Position numbers and translations under genes: made by a program. Below, piece after piece: positions 44,199-54,962 of a stretch of DNA of 64,000 nt. The stretch spans positions 124,001 through 188,000 of the forward strand of contig NZ_CP102253.1 in assembly GCF_025145845.1 (NCBI RefSeq). The letters are read 5' to 3'. Each line of letters opens with the position of its first letter. The stretch's first letter is position 1. This stretch comes from Alistipes shahii WAL 8301. GTDB taxonomy: Bacteria > Bacteroidota > Bacteroidia > Bacteroidales > Rikenellaceae. The notes under the pieces were generated by a model. That model searched no databases. It saw only the letters and a list, made by a program, of their open reading frames with translations, and was not told the DNA's origin.

Positions 44199-46739
44199 AT
44201 GACAGCTGCAAATCAGATAGCCCAAACGATTATTTCGGATTCATATTTTCTAAAATTATACAGAGTGTGCGTTGAACGTTCTGTTTTGCGCACATTGAAT
44301 ATTGACACCGAAGAAAAATATACCGAAAAAGAAATTCGCGACTTATTGCGATTTGCAGACTTATTATCGACCTCTTCTATCTCGGATGCGCGTAATTACG
44401 CATATAAAATCATTACCTATCTAAATCCTTACTACAAGGATAATGTGTACTATCACACCGTTGCAAAAGCTGTTTATAGTAACTTGGGCAATTTCCCCGC
44501 TATATCTTATTTAGAAGCCGACAATAATAACACCTCTAATTTGCCGTTCGATCGCTCGGTTCAGAATGAAGCAAAAAAACTTATACAGGAAGTTCCCGAT
44601 GGCGTAGGGCACGTTTTTACGGATATTCAATACGATTTGTTTTCGAAATTGATTTCATCACGCGAATTCAGTTTTTCCGGGCCGACTTCTATGGGAAAGT
44701 CTTTTGTCATCAAAGCGTTCCTGCGATGTGCAATTCAAAATACACCGCAGGAAAACTTTATCATATTGGTTCCAAGTCGTGCATTGATAAATCAATACGC
44801 CATTGAACTGAAATCTGAAATGGGAGCATTGTTGGAAACCAATAATTATAAAATAGTCACCAACTCAAATATCGCGGAGCTGCCAATAAATGAACAATGC
44901 AATTATGTTCTGATTCTTACGCCCGAGCGTTTGATCAGTTACATATCGCAGGAAAAGAATCCTTCGATAGGTTTCCTTTTCGTGGATGAAGCGCACAAAT
45001 TAGCACAAACGGAAGACGCCCGCAGTATAACTACCTATACGTCTATTGAAAAAACGCTGAAAAAATATCCGGATATAAAACTTTATTTTGCCTCGCCCAA
45101 TGTCTCCAATCCTGAGATCTTATTATCCATGTTTCGAAATGGAAAGGCAGAAAATACTTTTAAGACGCAAGAAACTCCAGTTGCACAAAACTTATATTTC
45201 ATAGATTTATTAGAGAAGGAATTATCCTATTGTTTGAATGATGAATTCATACCGATAAATCATCCGGTATTGGCAGATATTTCGTCCATCAATGATGTAT
45301 TGCTTCGCTTCGGACAACGTAGCAATTTGATATATTGTAATGCGAAATCAAAAGCAATTAGTTATGCGAAAGAACTTGCGGCGACCATAGAATGCTCCGA
45401 CAATAAAGCGTTGAAGCGAGCGGCGTCTATTATCAGAGCTTATATACACCCCGATTACTACCTTGCAGACTTGGTTCAAAAAGAAATCGCATACCATTTC
45501 GGAAATATGCCGCAATTGATCCGTAATTTGATAGAAGATTTATATCGAGACGGTCATCTGAAATATATTTTCTGCACTTCAACTTTGCTGGAAGGTGTAA
45601 ATATGCCCACGCAAAATCTATTTATTTTAGATGATAAAAAAGCGAAGAAGATTTTAAGACCTATTGACTTTTGGAACTTGGCAGGTAGAGCAGGACGTCT
45701 TGCGAAAGAGCTTCAAGGAAATGTGTTTTGTGTTAAACATGGAGATGTAAGTTGGGATAAGCCATCATTTTTCAAGGAAAAAGATATACAACTCGTACCA
45801 ACAATATACGAAAGAATCGACCATAATCTGAAAAAGATTGAGAAGATTATTCAAGAACAAGAGATTTCTGGAACAGATATAGAACAGAACATATTGAGAT
45901 ATATAGCCAATATCATTTGTATAGATACACTTGAACCTAAGAATGGGTATAAAAGCCCTATAATAACAGCTTTAATAGAACGAAACAAAACGAAGATTAT
46001 TGAATTGGCCAAATCTAAATCGGCTCAAAATGAAACGCCATATTTGATATTGTCTGCGAATGAATCAATAGAACTGAAGACCCAAAATAGCGCATATAAA
46101 CAGTTGAAATATTTACATGCTCAAAAGCGTAATATATTATTGCCGGCACAAATCAACTATCCCAATATTTTAGAAACATTAACAAAACTATATAAACTAT
46201 ATAGTTGGAATGACAAATATCTCGGGAAAGAAAATTCGCTGAAATATTTTGCCATGTTAATGAATAAATGGATCAACAATAGTAGTTTGAACCAAATTAT
46301 CTCGGAATCTATTGACTATTTCCATGACCACAATCGGAAACTTCGAATAAATAATGGTGATTTGGTTGATTTTGATAAAAATGACAAAACACATATAAAT
46401 GCTTTAATTGGGAATATTATAGATGAAATAGAGATTGTTCTTCGATTTCAGCTTGAAAAATATTTCAATCATTATCATATGATGGTTAAAAATATTTTGG
46501 GAGAAGATAATGCCGGAGAAAATTGGGCGATGCTTTTAGAGTATGGAACTCAAAACAGAGAAATAATCGCTTTGCAAAATATGGGATTGTCGAGATATTC
46601 TGCACAAAAAATTTTCAAGGAGTGCAGAGGTGCATTTATTTCAGAAAATGGACAACTTAAAAAAGTAGATAAACACAAAGTATTATCCAAGCTCCAAAAG
46701 GATTCAATAGAATATATCGAAGCACAAAAGTTGTTGTGA
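44199..46739 (+). CDS. hamB: Hachiman defence helicase HamB
   Basis: 846 residues, superfamily 2 helicase: motif I SGPTSMGKSFVIKAF at about 160, DEAH box FLFVDEAHKLAQ at about 262, motif III-like LYFASPNVSNP, motif V FCTSTLLEGVNMPT and motif VI WNLAGRAGRLAKE at about 495. A long helical C-terminus follows. Partner of HamA. AT-rich like its neighbour; stop TGA (46737-46739), so TGA is a normal stop within the cargo. Confidence 0.9.
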   Translation: MTAANQIAQTIISDSYFLKLYRVCVERSVLRTLNIDTEEKYTEKEIRDLLRFADLLSTSSISDARNYAYKIITYLNPYYKDNVYYHTVAKAVYSNLGNFPAISYLEADNNNTSNLPFDRSVQNEAKKLIQEVPDGVGHVFTDIQYDLFSKLISSREFSFSGPTSMGKSFVIKAFLRCAIQNTPQENFIILVPSRALINQYAIELKSEMGALLETNNYKIVTNSNIAELPINEQCNYVLILTPERLISYISQEKNPSIGFLFVDEAHKLAQTEDARSITTYTSIEKTLKKYPDIKLYFASPNVSNPEILLSMFRNGKAENTFKTQETPVAQNLYFIDLLEKELSYCLNDEFIPINHPVLADISSINDVLLRFGQRSNLIYCNAKSKAISYAKELAATIECSDNKALKRAASIIRAYIHPDYYLADLVQKEIAYHFGNMPQLIRNLIEDLYRDGHLKYIFCTSTLLEGVNMPTQNLFILDDKKAKKILRPIDFWNLAGRAGRLAKELQGNVFCVKHGDVSWDKPSFFKEKDIQLVPTIYERIDHNLKKIEKIIQEQEISGTDIEQNILRYIANIICIDTLEPKNGYKSPIITALIERNKTKIIELAKSKSAQNETPYLILSANESIELKTQNSAYKQLKYLHAQKRNILLPAQINYPNILETLTKLYKLYSWNDKYLGKENSLKYFAMLMNKWINNSSLNQIISESIDYFHDHNRKLRINNGDLVDFDKNDKTHINALIGNIIDEIEIVLRFQLEKYFNHYHMMVKNILGEDNAGENWAMLLEYGTQNREIIALQNMGLSRYSAQKIFKECRGAFISENGQLKKVDKHKVLSKLQKDSIEYIEAQKLL

Positions 46740-46953
46740 CTAATATTGATGAAAAATTTATCAAGGAGTAAATTTCAAGAGATTAGCATCCCTATTCGAT
46801 AAAGATATTTTTACATTAAAGTATGCCATTTTCTGCCAACCCGCGCCTCTTCCCGCCAGAAGGGGCGCCTTTGGTGTTATGAACTGAAAAAGGCTTTATC
46901 TTGGCGGAGGATTTTCACCATTCATTCAATTTATTCATTTAATTATCTGCATT
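46740..46953. other. Short intergenic region after the cargo
   Basis: 214 bp. It holds a GC-rich imperfect hairpin (about 46846-46869) and a poor promoter match (TTTG at 46870, TATCTTGG at 46897, spacing 23). Nothing else is seen. Confidence 0.45.
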
Positions 46954-48219
46954 ATGGCAAGAGAACAGGAAAAGCTATCGAAGGACGTGCTGGCCGTCCT
47001 CGACAAAAAGACGAACGATCTGCGTCTGGTCAGCGAAATGAACGAGCAAACGGGAGAGTTCAACACCGTGAGCACGGCTCCGGGCGATCGGCGCAGAGCC
47101 CTTTCGTTCGACAGCCGAACGGTTTTAGGAACCTTTTTCGAAAACCTTCGCAACCAATACGGACGCCCGTCCGACCTGGGCTGAAGTTTCTTCCGGATCG
47201 GAATCGAAAAACTCGACCGTATCCTCGATTCCATCATCCAAGTCCGCGAAGGCAAGGATCAGGATGGCTCCCTGGCCAAAGAGGTCTCCAACTACGAACT
47301 CAACAACGAGGGGCGTATCGCCAAGTTCGCTGACCGTTATAAGTTCGAGGAACGGGAACTTCCGTGGGATCAGATTCAGGCGTTGGGTCTGAACAAAGAA
47401 ATCCTGCTGGAGAATCAAAGCATGGGCGACATCCTCAAGGGACGTATTCCCAACAAACTGGTGCCGCTCAAACATAAGATGGACGGCCGCTGGGTCGATC
47501 TGGGCCTCGGTACGATTTCACCGATCCGCGACGATGCGGGCAATGTCCAACTCCGTATCTTCACACGTCTGGACGAGCCGCAGTACAAAATATCGCCGTA
47601 TAAGGAGCTTTTCACGGACAAGGAGATCGAGCGTCTTGAAACCGACGGGCATCTGGGTTCCACCAAGAAAATGAAAGATTTTACCTCGGGCCGCGAGTGC
47701 GAGTGTTATGTCAGCGTCCATGAGGCGACGAACCGCCTGACGACGCTTCCGGTCGATGCGCTGACGCTCCCCACCCGAATCTACGGCAAAGAGATCGGCG
47801 ACGACATCGAGGCGCTGCGCTCCGGCAAGGAGATCTTCGTCGAAGACATCCACCTCAAGGACGGTCGGGTCATCTCGGGCCATGCACGCGTGGACGCCAA
47901 CCGCGGAGACGTGGTGTTCCGCAACGACAATAATCCGCATCTGCGCATCCACGATACGGTTTTCGGAGTCAAGGTAAGTGCAGACATTCAGGCGAAGCTG
48001 GCCAACCACGAGGTCGTCTTCATCCCCGGCATGAAAGTCGGCGGCAAGACGATCAGCACCGACCTTCGTTACAGCGACACGGGCCGGCCCCTGTTCGGCA
48101 ACAACGCCCGCAATTACCGTTCGCGTCTGGGCGAGGAGAACCCGCGTCCGCGCCAGCGCGTCCGCCGGCGTCTTCCGTCGCTTCCCGGCGCACAACCCAA
48201 AGGCATGAAAATCGGTTAG
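46954..48219 (+). CDS. DUF4099/DUF3945 protein with in-frame TGA at codon 77
   Basis: 422 codons. The frame MAREQEKLSKDVLAVLDKKT... reaches TGA at 47182-47184 (RPSDLG-UGA-SFFRIGIEKLD) and runs on in the same frame to TAG at 48219. The part after the TGA contains the DUF4099 start (YELNNEGRIAKFADRYKFEE, LPWDQIQALGLNKEILLENQ) and DUF3945 repeats (LFTDKEIERLETDGHLGSTK, LRSGKEIFVEDIHLKDGRVI). Proteins of this kind occur next to the methylase-helicase in most Bacteroidales elements; the function is unknown. The 76-residue stub alone contains no complete domain. Confidence 0.8.
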
Positions 48220-48224
48220 CCATT

Positions 48225-48665
48225 ATGAAACGACACGTAGAAGAGAAAGAGTTGCCGTACTTCGCGGCAACTCTTACCGCTTATTTGCGCGAAAGCCATC
48301 CTGAACTGCTCCCCGACAAACACTTCATCGCCGAGCGGAGCGACCATGCGGCCCAGACCTATGAACGTGCCGTTCGCAACGGCAACAGCGTCTACGAGGC
48401 TCTGGAACTCTCGAACGCCGTTCTGTACCAAGACCTGCGTTTTTCGAAATACGATGCGATCTTCGAGGTCGTATCGGAATGGTTCCCGGAGGTCGCAGCC
48501 CGGCAGCGCACCGCTTTCTGTCTGAAACTGCTTCCCGTCTGCGAAGAGGTGTTCGAGATGTACGACCTGACCGACGACTTCGAGAGCAGCCCGTCCTATA
48601 AAAATCTTCTATTGGAACTCACCGGACTCATCCAAACCCACATCGAACTGCATGGCATACAATAA
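48225..48665 (+). CDS. DUF1896 family protein
   Basis: 146 residues, helical: YFAATLTAYLRESHPELLPD, DHAAQTYERAVRNGNSVYEA, and FSKYDAIFEVVSEWFPEV are conserved blocks of DUF1896, a family restricted to Bacteroidetes elements. It lies 5 bp after the DUF4099 gene and overlaps the methylase-helicase start by 14 bases. Function unknown; coupled translation is likely. Confidence 0.85.
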   Translation: MKRHVEEKELPYFAATLTAYLRESHPELLPDKHFIAERSDHAAQTYERAVRNGNSVYEALELSNAVLYQDLRFSKYDAIFEVVSEWFPEVAARQRTAFCLKLLPVCEEVFEMYDLTDDFESSPSYKNLLLELTGLIQTHIELHGIQ

Positions 48666-51600
48666 AAGAAAACATCTGGAGGCGAATATCGCCGCCCTGC
48701 GTATCGCTTTCGCATCACCGGCAGTACTGTCCCCACAGCAGCGAGACGCCCTGGCTGCGTACAGCGGCTTCGGAGCGTTGAAATGCGTCTTGCAGCCGGC
48801 CGCTGCGGACGACGACCTCACGCAATGAAAGACAGACCGGGAACTCTTCCCGCAGGTGAGGGAACTGCACGAACTGCTGCGCCATTATGCCGGCAGCGAA
48901 CAGCGGTATAAAGACCTCGTGCAGAGCATGCGCAATTCTACGCTGACGGCATTCTACACTCCGCCGGCCATCGTGCGTGCGCTCGCCGAGACGCTCCGGG
49001 ATGCTGGCGTCGTTCCCCGGCGGTTGCTCGACCCCAGCGCCGGGGCCGGGATTTTCCCTTCGTCGTTCCGGGAGACCGCCGACGGCGAAGTCGAAATCCT
49101 CTCTTTCGAGAAAGACCTGCTGACCGGACAAGTGCTCTCCACACTGGCCCGGGAACGAGAGCAGGTCATTATCGACGGTTTCCAAACCATCGAAACGGCC
49201 TATGACAGTTATTTCGACGTAGTAACGTCCAATATTCCCTTCGGTGATACCCGGATCTTCGACGCATCCTTTCGGAAGAGCGACGACCCGGTTCGACGGC
49301 AAGCGCTCAAGGCCGTTCACAACTATTTCTTCATCAGGGGTCTGGATACGCTCCGCGAAGGCGGCATTCTGGCGTTCGTCACCTCGGCGGGCGTCATGGA
49401 CGCTCCCGGCAACGAACCCGTCCGTCGCTATCTGATGGAGCATGCGCGGCTGGTTTCGGCCGTGCGGCTGCCGAACAACCTCTTTACGGAGTATGCCGGC
49501 ACGGAAGTGGCCAGCGATCTCATCGTCCTTCAGAAATGGAGCGAAAAGCGGGAGCTTACCCCCGACGAGCAACGCTTCGTCAGTTCGTCCGAGATCGGCA
49601 ACGGAATTTACCTGAACGACTACCACCGGGATTTCAAGCACGCGATCCATACGACGTTTTCGCATGAAAAAGGTCTCTATGGACAATCCTCTCTCGTACT
49701 GCACTACGACGGAGGCCCGGAACGGATCGCCGAGCGGCTGCGCGGAATCCTCGCACATGATTTCGCAACCCGCCTCGATACCGAACGATATACGCAATAT
49801 CTCCGTCCACACCATATCCCGCAGGCGCAAACCGTGCCGCCGACCGCCCGGAGGCAAAATCGGGTCGCGGCTCCGCAATCCGTGCCGACACCGGAGCCGG
49901 CATCCGTTGCACCGACTCCGGAAGTACCGGCTCCGGCCGCATCGCTTTTCGGCAGCGCTGCCGCCGTTCCGATCGCCCGCCGTCCGCTGGGACAGCGGCG
50001 GGCCGGGCGCAGAACGGATACGACCGGCATGTCCGATCTCTTCACGCAGGGGAATCTGTTCGCACAACCGGCGGAGGCAGCGGAGGCTACGGATGCCCCG
50101 GCAGCAATCGCTGCGCCGGCTTCGGAGAATAAAGATCCGCGGCCCTTTACCGGCACGATGCTTCCGCACTACAAAGAGCGGTCGTTGGTTCTGTTCGAAG
50201 GACAGGTCGGGCGTCTGGGCGGCCTGACACGACAGGGCTGTACGTTCCATCCCGAAGAGCTGGGAACCTTGTCCCGATACCGGGCCGAACGCTATATCCC
50301 GCTGCGGGATACCTACCAGCTGCTCTACCGGCTCGAAATGCAGAACGAGATCGAATACAAGGGCCTGCGGCGCAAACTCAACGGATGTTACGAGAACTTC
50401 ACGGCTCTGTTGGGCGATCTGAACAAGAAGGAGAATGCCGCCTTCATCCTGAACGATCCCGGCGGGCGGGAGGTGCTGGGGCTCGAACGTTTCGTCGAAG
50501 GCCGAAAACAGCTCTCCGACATCCTCCGACGCCCCGTATCGTTCGACCCTAACGAGATCAAACACGTCGATACGGCGGCCGAAGCGCTGGCTGCCTCGCT
50601 CAACAAGTTCGGACGGGTGGAGTTTCCCTATATGGAGTCGCTCGCATCGCGTTCCCGGCAAGAGCTGACCGACGAGCTGGGCGATCGCATTTTCTACAAT
50701 CCGATGGTCAAGGGGTATGAAATCCGCGAACGGCTCGCGGCAGGGAATGTCGTCGCCAAAGCCGAATGAATCGAAAATTACCTCAAGGAGAACCCCGACG
50801 ACGATGCCAGCCGCCGTTCGCTCGCGCTGCTTCGTGAGGCCGCACCCAAACGCATCGAGTTCGAGGAGCTGGATTTCAACCTCGGCGAGCGATGGATACC
50901 GACCGATATTTACGAAGGCTTCTGCGAGCATTTCTTTCAGGTGCCCGTATCGGTAAGCTATTCGGCGAAGATGGATGCCTTCGGCATCGAGAACCACGGG
51001 TACAGCCCTCTGATCTCCCAGAAATACGTCGTCAAAGGAGACTTCGAGGTCTACGACGGTATGGATCTGCTGCATCATGCCATGCTCAACACGCTGCCCA
51101 ACATCAACAAGGACGGCGGCAAGGACGAACACGGCAAGACCATCCGGATTCCCGACTTCGAGGCCCGGCAGAAGGCCGACACGCTCATCACCGAAATCCG
51201 GCAGGTGTTCGTCGAATGGCTGCATGCGCAGCCCGACGATTTCAAGGAGCGGCTGACCGATCTCTACAACCGCAAATTCAACTGCTATGTCCGTCCACGC
51301 TACGACGGCAGCCATCAGCAGTTTCCGGGGCTCGACCTGCGGGGGCTGGGCATCGACGACCTGTATCCCAGCCAGAAGGATGCGATCTGGATGATCAAGC
51401 AGAACGGCGGCGGCATCTGCGACCACGAGGTCGGTACGGGCAAGACGCTCATTATGTGCGTCGCAGCGTATGAGATGCACCGTCTGGGACTGGCCCGCAA
51501 GCCGATGATCATCGGTATCAAAGCCAACATCCACGAGATCGCCCGAACCTTCCGCACGGCCTATCCCAATGCCCGTCTGCTCTATCCCGGCAAGGAGGAC

Positions 51601-54108
51601 TTCACGCCGGAGAACCGCCTGCGGATCTTCAGCGACATCAAGAACAACAACTGGGACTGCATCATCCTTACGCACGAACAGTTCGGCAAGATACCCCAGT
51701 CGGCCGAGGTGCAGCAGCAGATTCTCCGGCAGGAGATGGACGACATAGATGAAAATCTGGCGTCCTACGAAAAGCAGGGCGGACATGTGGACGGCTGGAT
51801 TCTGCGCGGTCTGGAGAAGCGCAAAGAGAATCTGGATGCCAAGCTCCACGAGTTGCAGGAGACAATCGACGCGCAAAAGGACGATACGGTGGATTTTCAG
51901 CAGATGGGAATAGACCATCTGTTCGTCGATGAGTCGCACAACTTCAAAAATCTGATGTTCAACACCCGCCACAGCCGCGTGTCGGGACTGGGAAATACCG
52001 ACGGCAGTAAGAAAGCCACGAACCTGCTGTACGCCATCCGCACTATTCAGCAACGCACGGGGCGCGATCTCGGCGCGACGTTCCTTTCGGGAACGACCAT
52101 CGCCAACTCCCTGACGGAGCTATATCTGCTGTTCAAGTATCTGCGTCCCAAAGAACTGGAGCGGCAGGATATTCCCTGCTTCGATGCGTGGACCGCGGTA
52201 TTCGCGCAGAAAACATCGGAGTTCGAGTTTTCGGTGACCAACGAAGTGATCTCCAAAGAGCGTTTCCGCTATTTCATCAAGGTTCCGGAGCTGACCATGT
52301 TCTACAACGAGATTACCGACTACCGCACGGCCGCAGACGTGGGAATCGACCGTCCCGAGCTGGACGAGGAGTTATGCCAGATACCTATGACCGACGATCA
52401 ACAGGCGTTTTTGGACAAGCTGGTGCTCTTCGCCAAGACGGGCGATCCCGAACATATCGGACGCGCCGACCTGAGCGACGGGGAGGTCAAAGCCCTGATG
52501 CTGTTGGTGACGATGTACTCCAACAAGCTCTCGCTCGACATGCGGCTGATAAGTCCCGCGTATGCGGATTCACCGGGCAACAAGGCCAGCCGCAGTGCCG
52601 CCAACATCGCTGAATACTATCGGCGATACGAAGATCAGAAAGGCACGCAGATGGTTTTCTGCGACCTCTCGACCTATAAGCCCGGCATCTGGAACGTCTA
52701 TTCGGAGATCAAACGCAAACTGGTCGAAGACCACGGTATTCCGGCGCAGGAGATCCGCTTCGTACAGGAAGCCGCGAGCGACAAGGTGCGGCAGGCGATG
52801 TTCGACGCCATGAACGAAGGGAAAATCCGGGTGCTCTTCGGCTCGACGCAGAAACTCGGAACGGGAGTCAATGCCCAGAAACGAATCGTCTGCATGCACC
52901 ACCTCGACATTCCGTGGCGGCCGATGGATCTGGAACAGCGCAACGGCCGCGGCGCACGGAAAGGCAACATAGTCGCCAAGGAGTATGCCGGCAATAAAGT
53001 CAAAGCCTATGTCTATGCCGTTCTGCGCACGCTCGATGCCTACAAATTGAATCTGCTGCACAACAAACAGCAGTTCATCGATCAGCTCAAGCGCAACCGG
53101 TTAGGTGCGCGGCGGCTGGACGAGGGGGCCATCAGCGAGGATTCGGGGATGAACTTCGCGGAGTGGATGGCCGTGGTGTCGGGAAATACCGACCTGCTGC
53201 AAAAAGCCAAGCTCGAAGGCAGGATCGCGGCGCTGGAGAGCGAGCAGACGATCTTCATGCGCACCCGGCATGAGGCGCAGAGCCAACTGCAACGCTACAC
53301 GGCGGAGATCGGACGACGGGATACGATGCTCGAACGTCTGAAACGCGACTGGGACTATATCAACGAGGTGGCGCCGCCGGACGCCAAAGGCAAGCGGGCC
53401 AATCCCCTGCGGATCGACGGCGTGGAATCCGCGGATATTGTCGCCCATGGTAAACGCCTCGTGGAGATCTACCGCACCGTAAATACCGGCGACGATTACC
53501 AGAAAATCGGCACGCTGTTCGATTTCCGCATTCTCGTCCGCACCGAGCGAATGCAGAAAGACGGGCTGGCGCTCACGGTCAATAAGTTCATGGTCGAAGG
53601 GTTGGACGGCATCAAGTACACGTTCAACAACGGGCATCTGGCTGCGGAACCGAAAACCGCGGCGACGAACTTCATCCGGGCGCTCGACACGATACCGTCA
53701 CTGATGGCGACCTACGAGAAAGAGAAAAAGCAATTCACCCGCGACATTCCGACCTTCGAGCAACAGATCGCAGCCGTATGGCCCAAAGAGGAGGAGTTGA
53801 AGCGGCTCAAGGCCGAGGCAGAGTCGCTGACTCGGAAGATTCAGCTCGACATCGCACAGAAGCAGCAGGAGATGCAGGCGAAAACAGCAGATAACGGCAG
53901 TGAGCCGAAGATCGAAAACGCGGAGGTGGTGGACGAGGCCGCCAGACCGTCGAAGGCAGAGCCGCTTTCTGCGGCATCCGGGAACCAAGAAGAACCGCCG
54001 GAAGAACGGGAGCACGTCGTGTCTCCGCCCGAATCGGACTTTATTCGCAATCATATTCTTCTCGTGCGGCCCGCGACAAACGTGAAGGCCAAAGGGCCGA
54101 AGTTATAA
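48652..54108 (+). CDS. Giant N6-adenine methylase/SNF2 helicase with two in-frame TGA codons
   Basis: 1818 residues if read through, the usual size of this element-borne family. N-terminus MAYNKRKHLEANIAALRIAF; TGA at codon 59 (48826-48828, DDLTQ-UGA-KTDRELFPQ, Trp in relatives). Methylase motifs TPPAIVRALAETL, DPSAGAGIF and NIPFGD (about 193). TGA at codon 706 (50767-50769, VVAKAE-UGA-IENYLKENP; Trp or Arg). Then helicase domains: ICDHEVGTGKTLIM (about 926), VDESHNF (about 1091), FLSGTTIANSL, and QRNGRGARKGN (about 1428). The long C-terminal coiled coil ends near residue 1760. Proposed role: protection of transferred DNA from restriction. No frameshift anywhere in 5.4 kb. Confidence 0.85.
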
Positions 54109-54113
54109 AAAAG

Positions 54114-54145
54114 CGAGGCTGTCTAAAATTTGTTAGGCAGCCTCG
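54114..54145 (-). terminator. Terminator between convergent genes
   Basis: CGAGGCTG / CAGCCTCG stem; on the minus strand a run of six T follows (terminating the HTH genes), on the plus strand it closes the methylase-helicase transcript. Confidence 0.75.
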
Positions 54146-54159
54146 TTGAATTTGAGTGG

Positions 54160-54507
54160 TTATTCCCGATCAATCGTAATCGCCGTATCCGGCACTGCTT
54201 GTTCCATTGTCTGATAGAAAATACGCTTACTCTCCTGCATGTCTTTCAGATTGATGAAATCCAGTACATTATAATATTGCTTGCCATCCTGATCCTCGAC
54301 GGGACAGAGTTTTCCGCGACGTTTGTATTTCTCGACGAAATCCGGATCGAGTCGGATGAGCTGGCAGACTTCCTCCTGCGTCATCGAAAGAGAAATACGG
54401 CGCTCCCGGCAGACATGCTGCAATACGAGGAGCATGTTCGAGGCTTTCATGTGGCTGCGAACGAGCAGAGCGAATTTGCTTCGCTCGATAAGAATCATCT
54501 TTTTCAT
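54160..54507 (-). CDS. Helix-turn-helix protein of the element end
   Basis: 115 residues. The central part LSMTQEEVCQLIRLDPDFVE and KYKRRGKLCPVEDQDGKQYY is an excisionase/MerR-like winged helix-turn-helix. Coupled by an ATGA overlap to the HTH gene upstream. Such pairs sit near the end of Bacteroidales elements and take part in excision or its control; here no integrase accompanies them. Confidence 0.75.
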   Translation of the reverse strand: MKKMILIERSKFALLVRSHMKASNMLLVLQHVCRERRISLSMTQEEVCQLIRLDPDFVEKYKRRGKLCPVEDQDGKQYYNVLDFINLKDMQESKRIFYQTMEQAVPDTAITIDRE

Positions 54508-54803
54508 GACTTCTTTACTTTATTGGTTGATGTGGTGTTGGGTTCATTCCGGAGGGCTTCGAGAACGCGCGATCTGCTGTAATAGATTTTGCCGCCGTGC
54601 TTGACATAAGGGATCGTGCCGTCGCTTCGACGACGGGAGAGGGTACGGTCGGACATCCGGGTAAGCATGCGGACTGCCGGAGTGTCGATCAGGTCATCGG
54701 GTAAAGGTCGAGAATTGTTTTGGATGAGTAGTTCGAGACGATTGAATCGTCGCAATACCAGACGTAACAAACGCAGAGTCGGATTACCTTTCAATGGCTT
54801 CAT
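54504..54803 (-). CDS. Excisionase-like helix-turn-helix protein
   Basis: 99 residues. HTH_17-type domain at about 40-90 (DTPAVRMLTRMSDRTLSRRR, DGTIPYVKHGGKIYYSRS), similar to the small Xis-like proteins of CTnDOT-type elements. The N-terminal third is basic and helical. It ends in TGA, overlapping the next start as ATGA. Confidence 0.78.
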   Translation of the reverse strand: MKPLKGNPTLRLLRLVLRRFNRLELLIQNNSRPLPDDLIDTPAVRMLTRMSDRTLSRRRSDGTIPYVKHGGKIYYSRSRVLEALRNEPNTTSTNKVKKS

Positions 54804-54902
54804 TACAATGATCGTTGGTTAGACGATGCAATGATAGGAAACATTCCGATAGTAATAATTTAGTTAAAACAGGCAACTAAATAATCAACCCGCTCGTAGC
54901 AC

Positions 54903-54931
54903 AAAAAAGCATATCCGAGTTGGATATGCTT
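54903..54931 (-). terminator. Minus-strand intrinsic terminator
   Basis: AAGCATATCC (54907-54916) pairs with GGATATGCTT (54922-54931); on the minus strand six T follow (54908-54903). No gene lies directly upstream of it on that strand. Confidence 0.7.
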
Positions 54932-54962
54932 AAATAGTACTTAATGCTTTTATATTCGTTAA

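Larger units (their letters stand above)
14700..54830. mobile_element. CTnDOT-type integrative conjugative element (boundaries approximate)
   Basis: A contiguous block carries the Bacteroidales transfer operon (traA to traN, minus strand), mobA/mobB/mobC, a ParB-like protein, a DUF4099/DUF3945 protein, a DUF1896 protein and the giant methylase-helicase that accompany such elements, plus AT-rich defence cargo. The left limit is set in the repeat-rich gap after dinD, and the right limit just before the dismutase gene. No tyrosine or serine integrase is visible, so either it lies outside the window, or the element is mobilised in trans, or it has been lost. traG carries three group II introns. 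Nine in-frame TGA codons occur in seven of its genes. Confidence 0.85.

Noticed and set aside
50941..54108. Separate helicase gene starting at 50941
   Set aside because: The frame is continuous with the upstream methylase part except for one TGA at 50767, and family members are single proteins of about 1800-1900 residues.
24748..54108. Internal TGA codons read as selenocysteine
   Set aside because: The positions are Trp or hydrophobic positions, not redox-active Cys positions, and no SECIS-like hairpin is evident directly after them.
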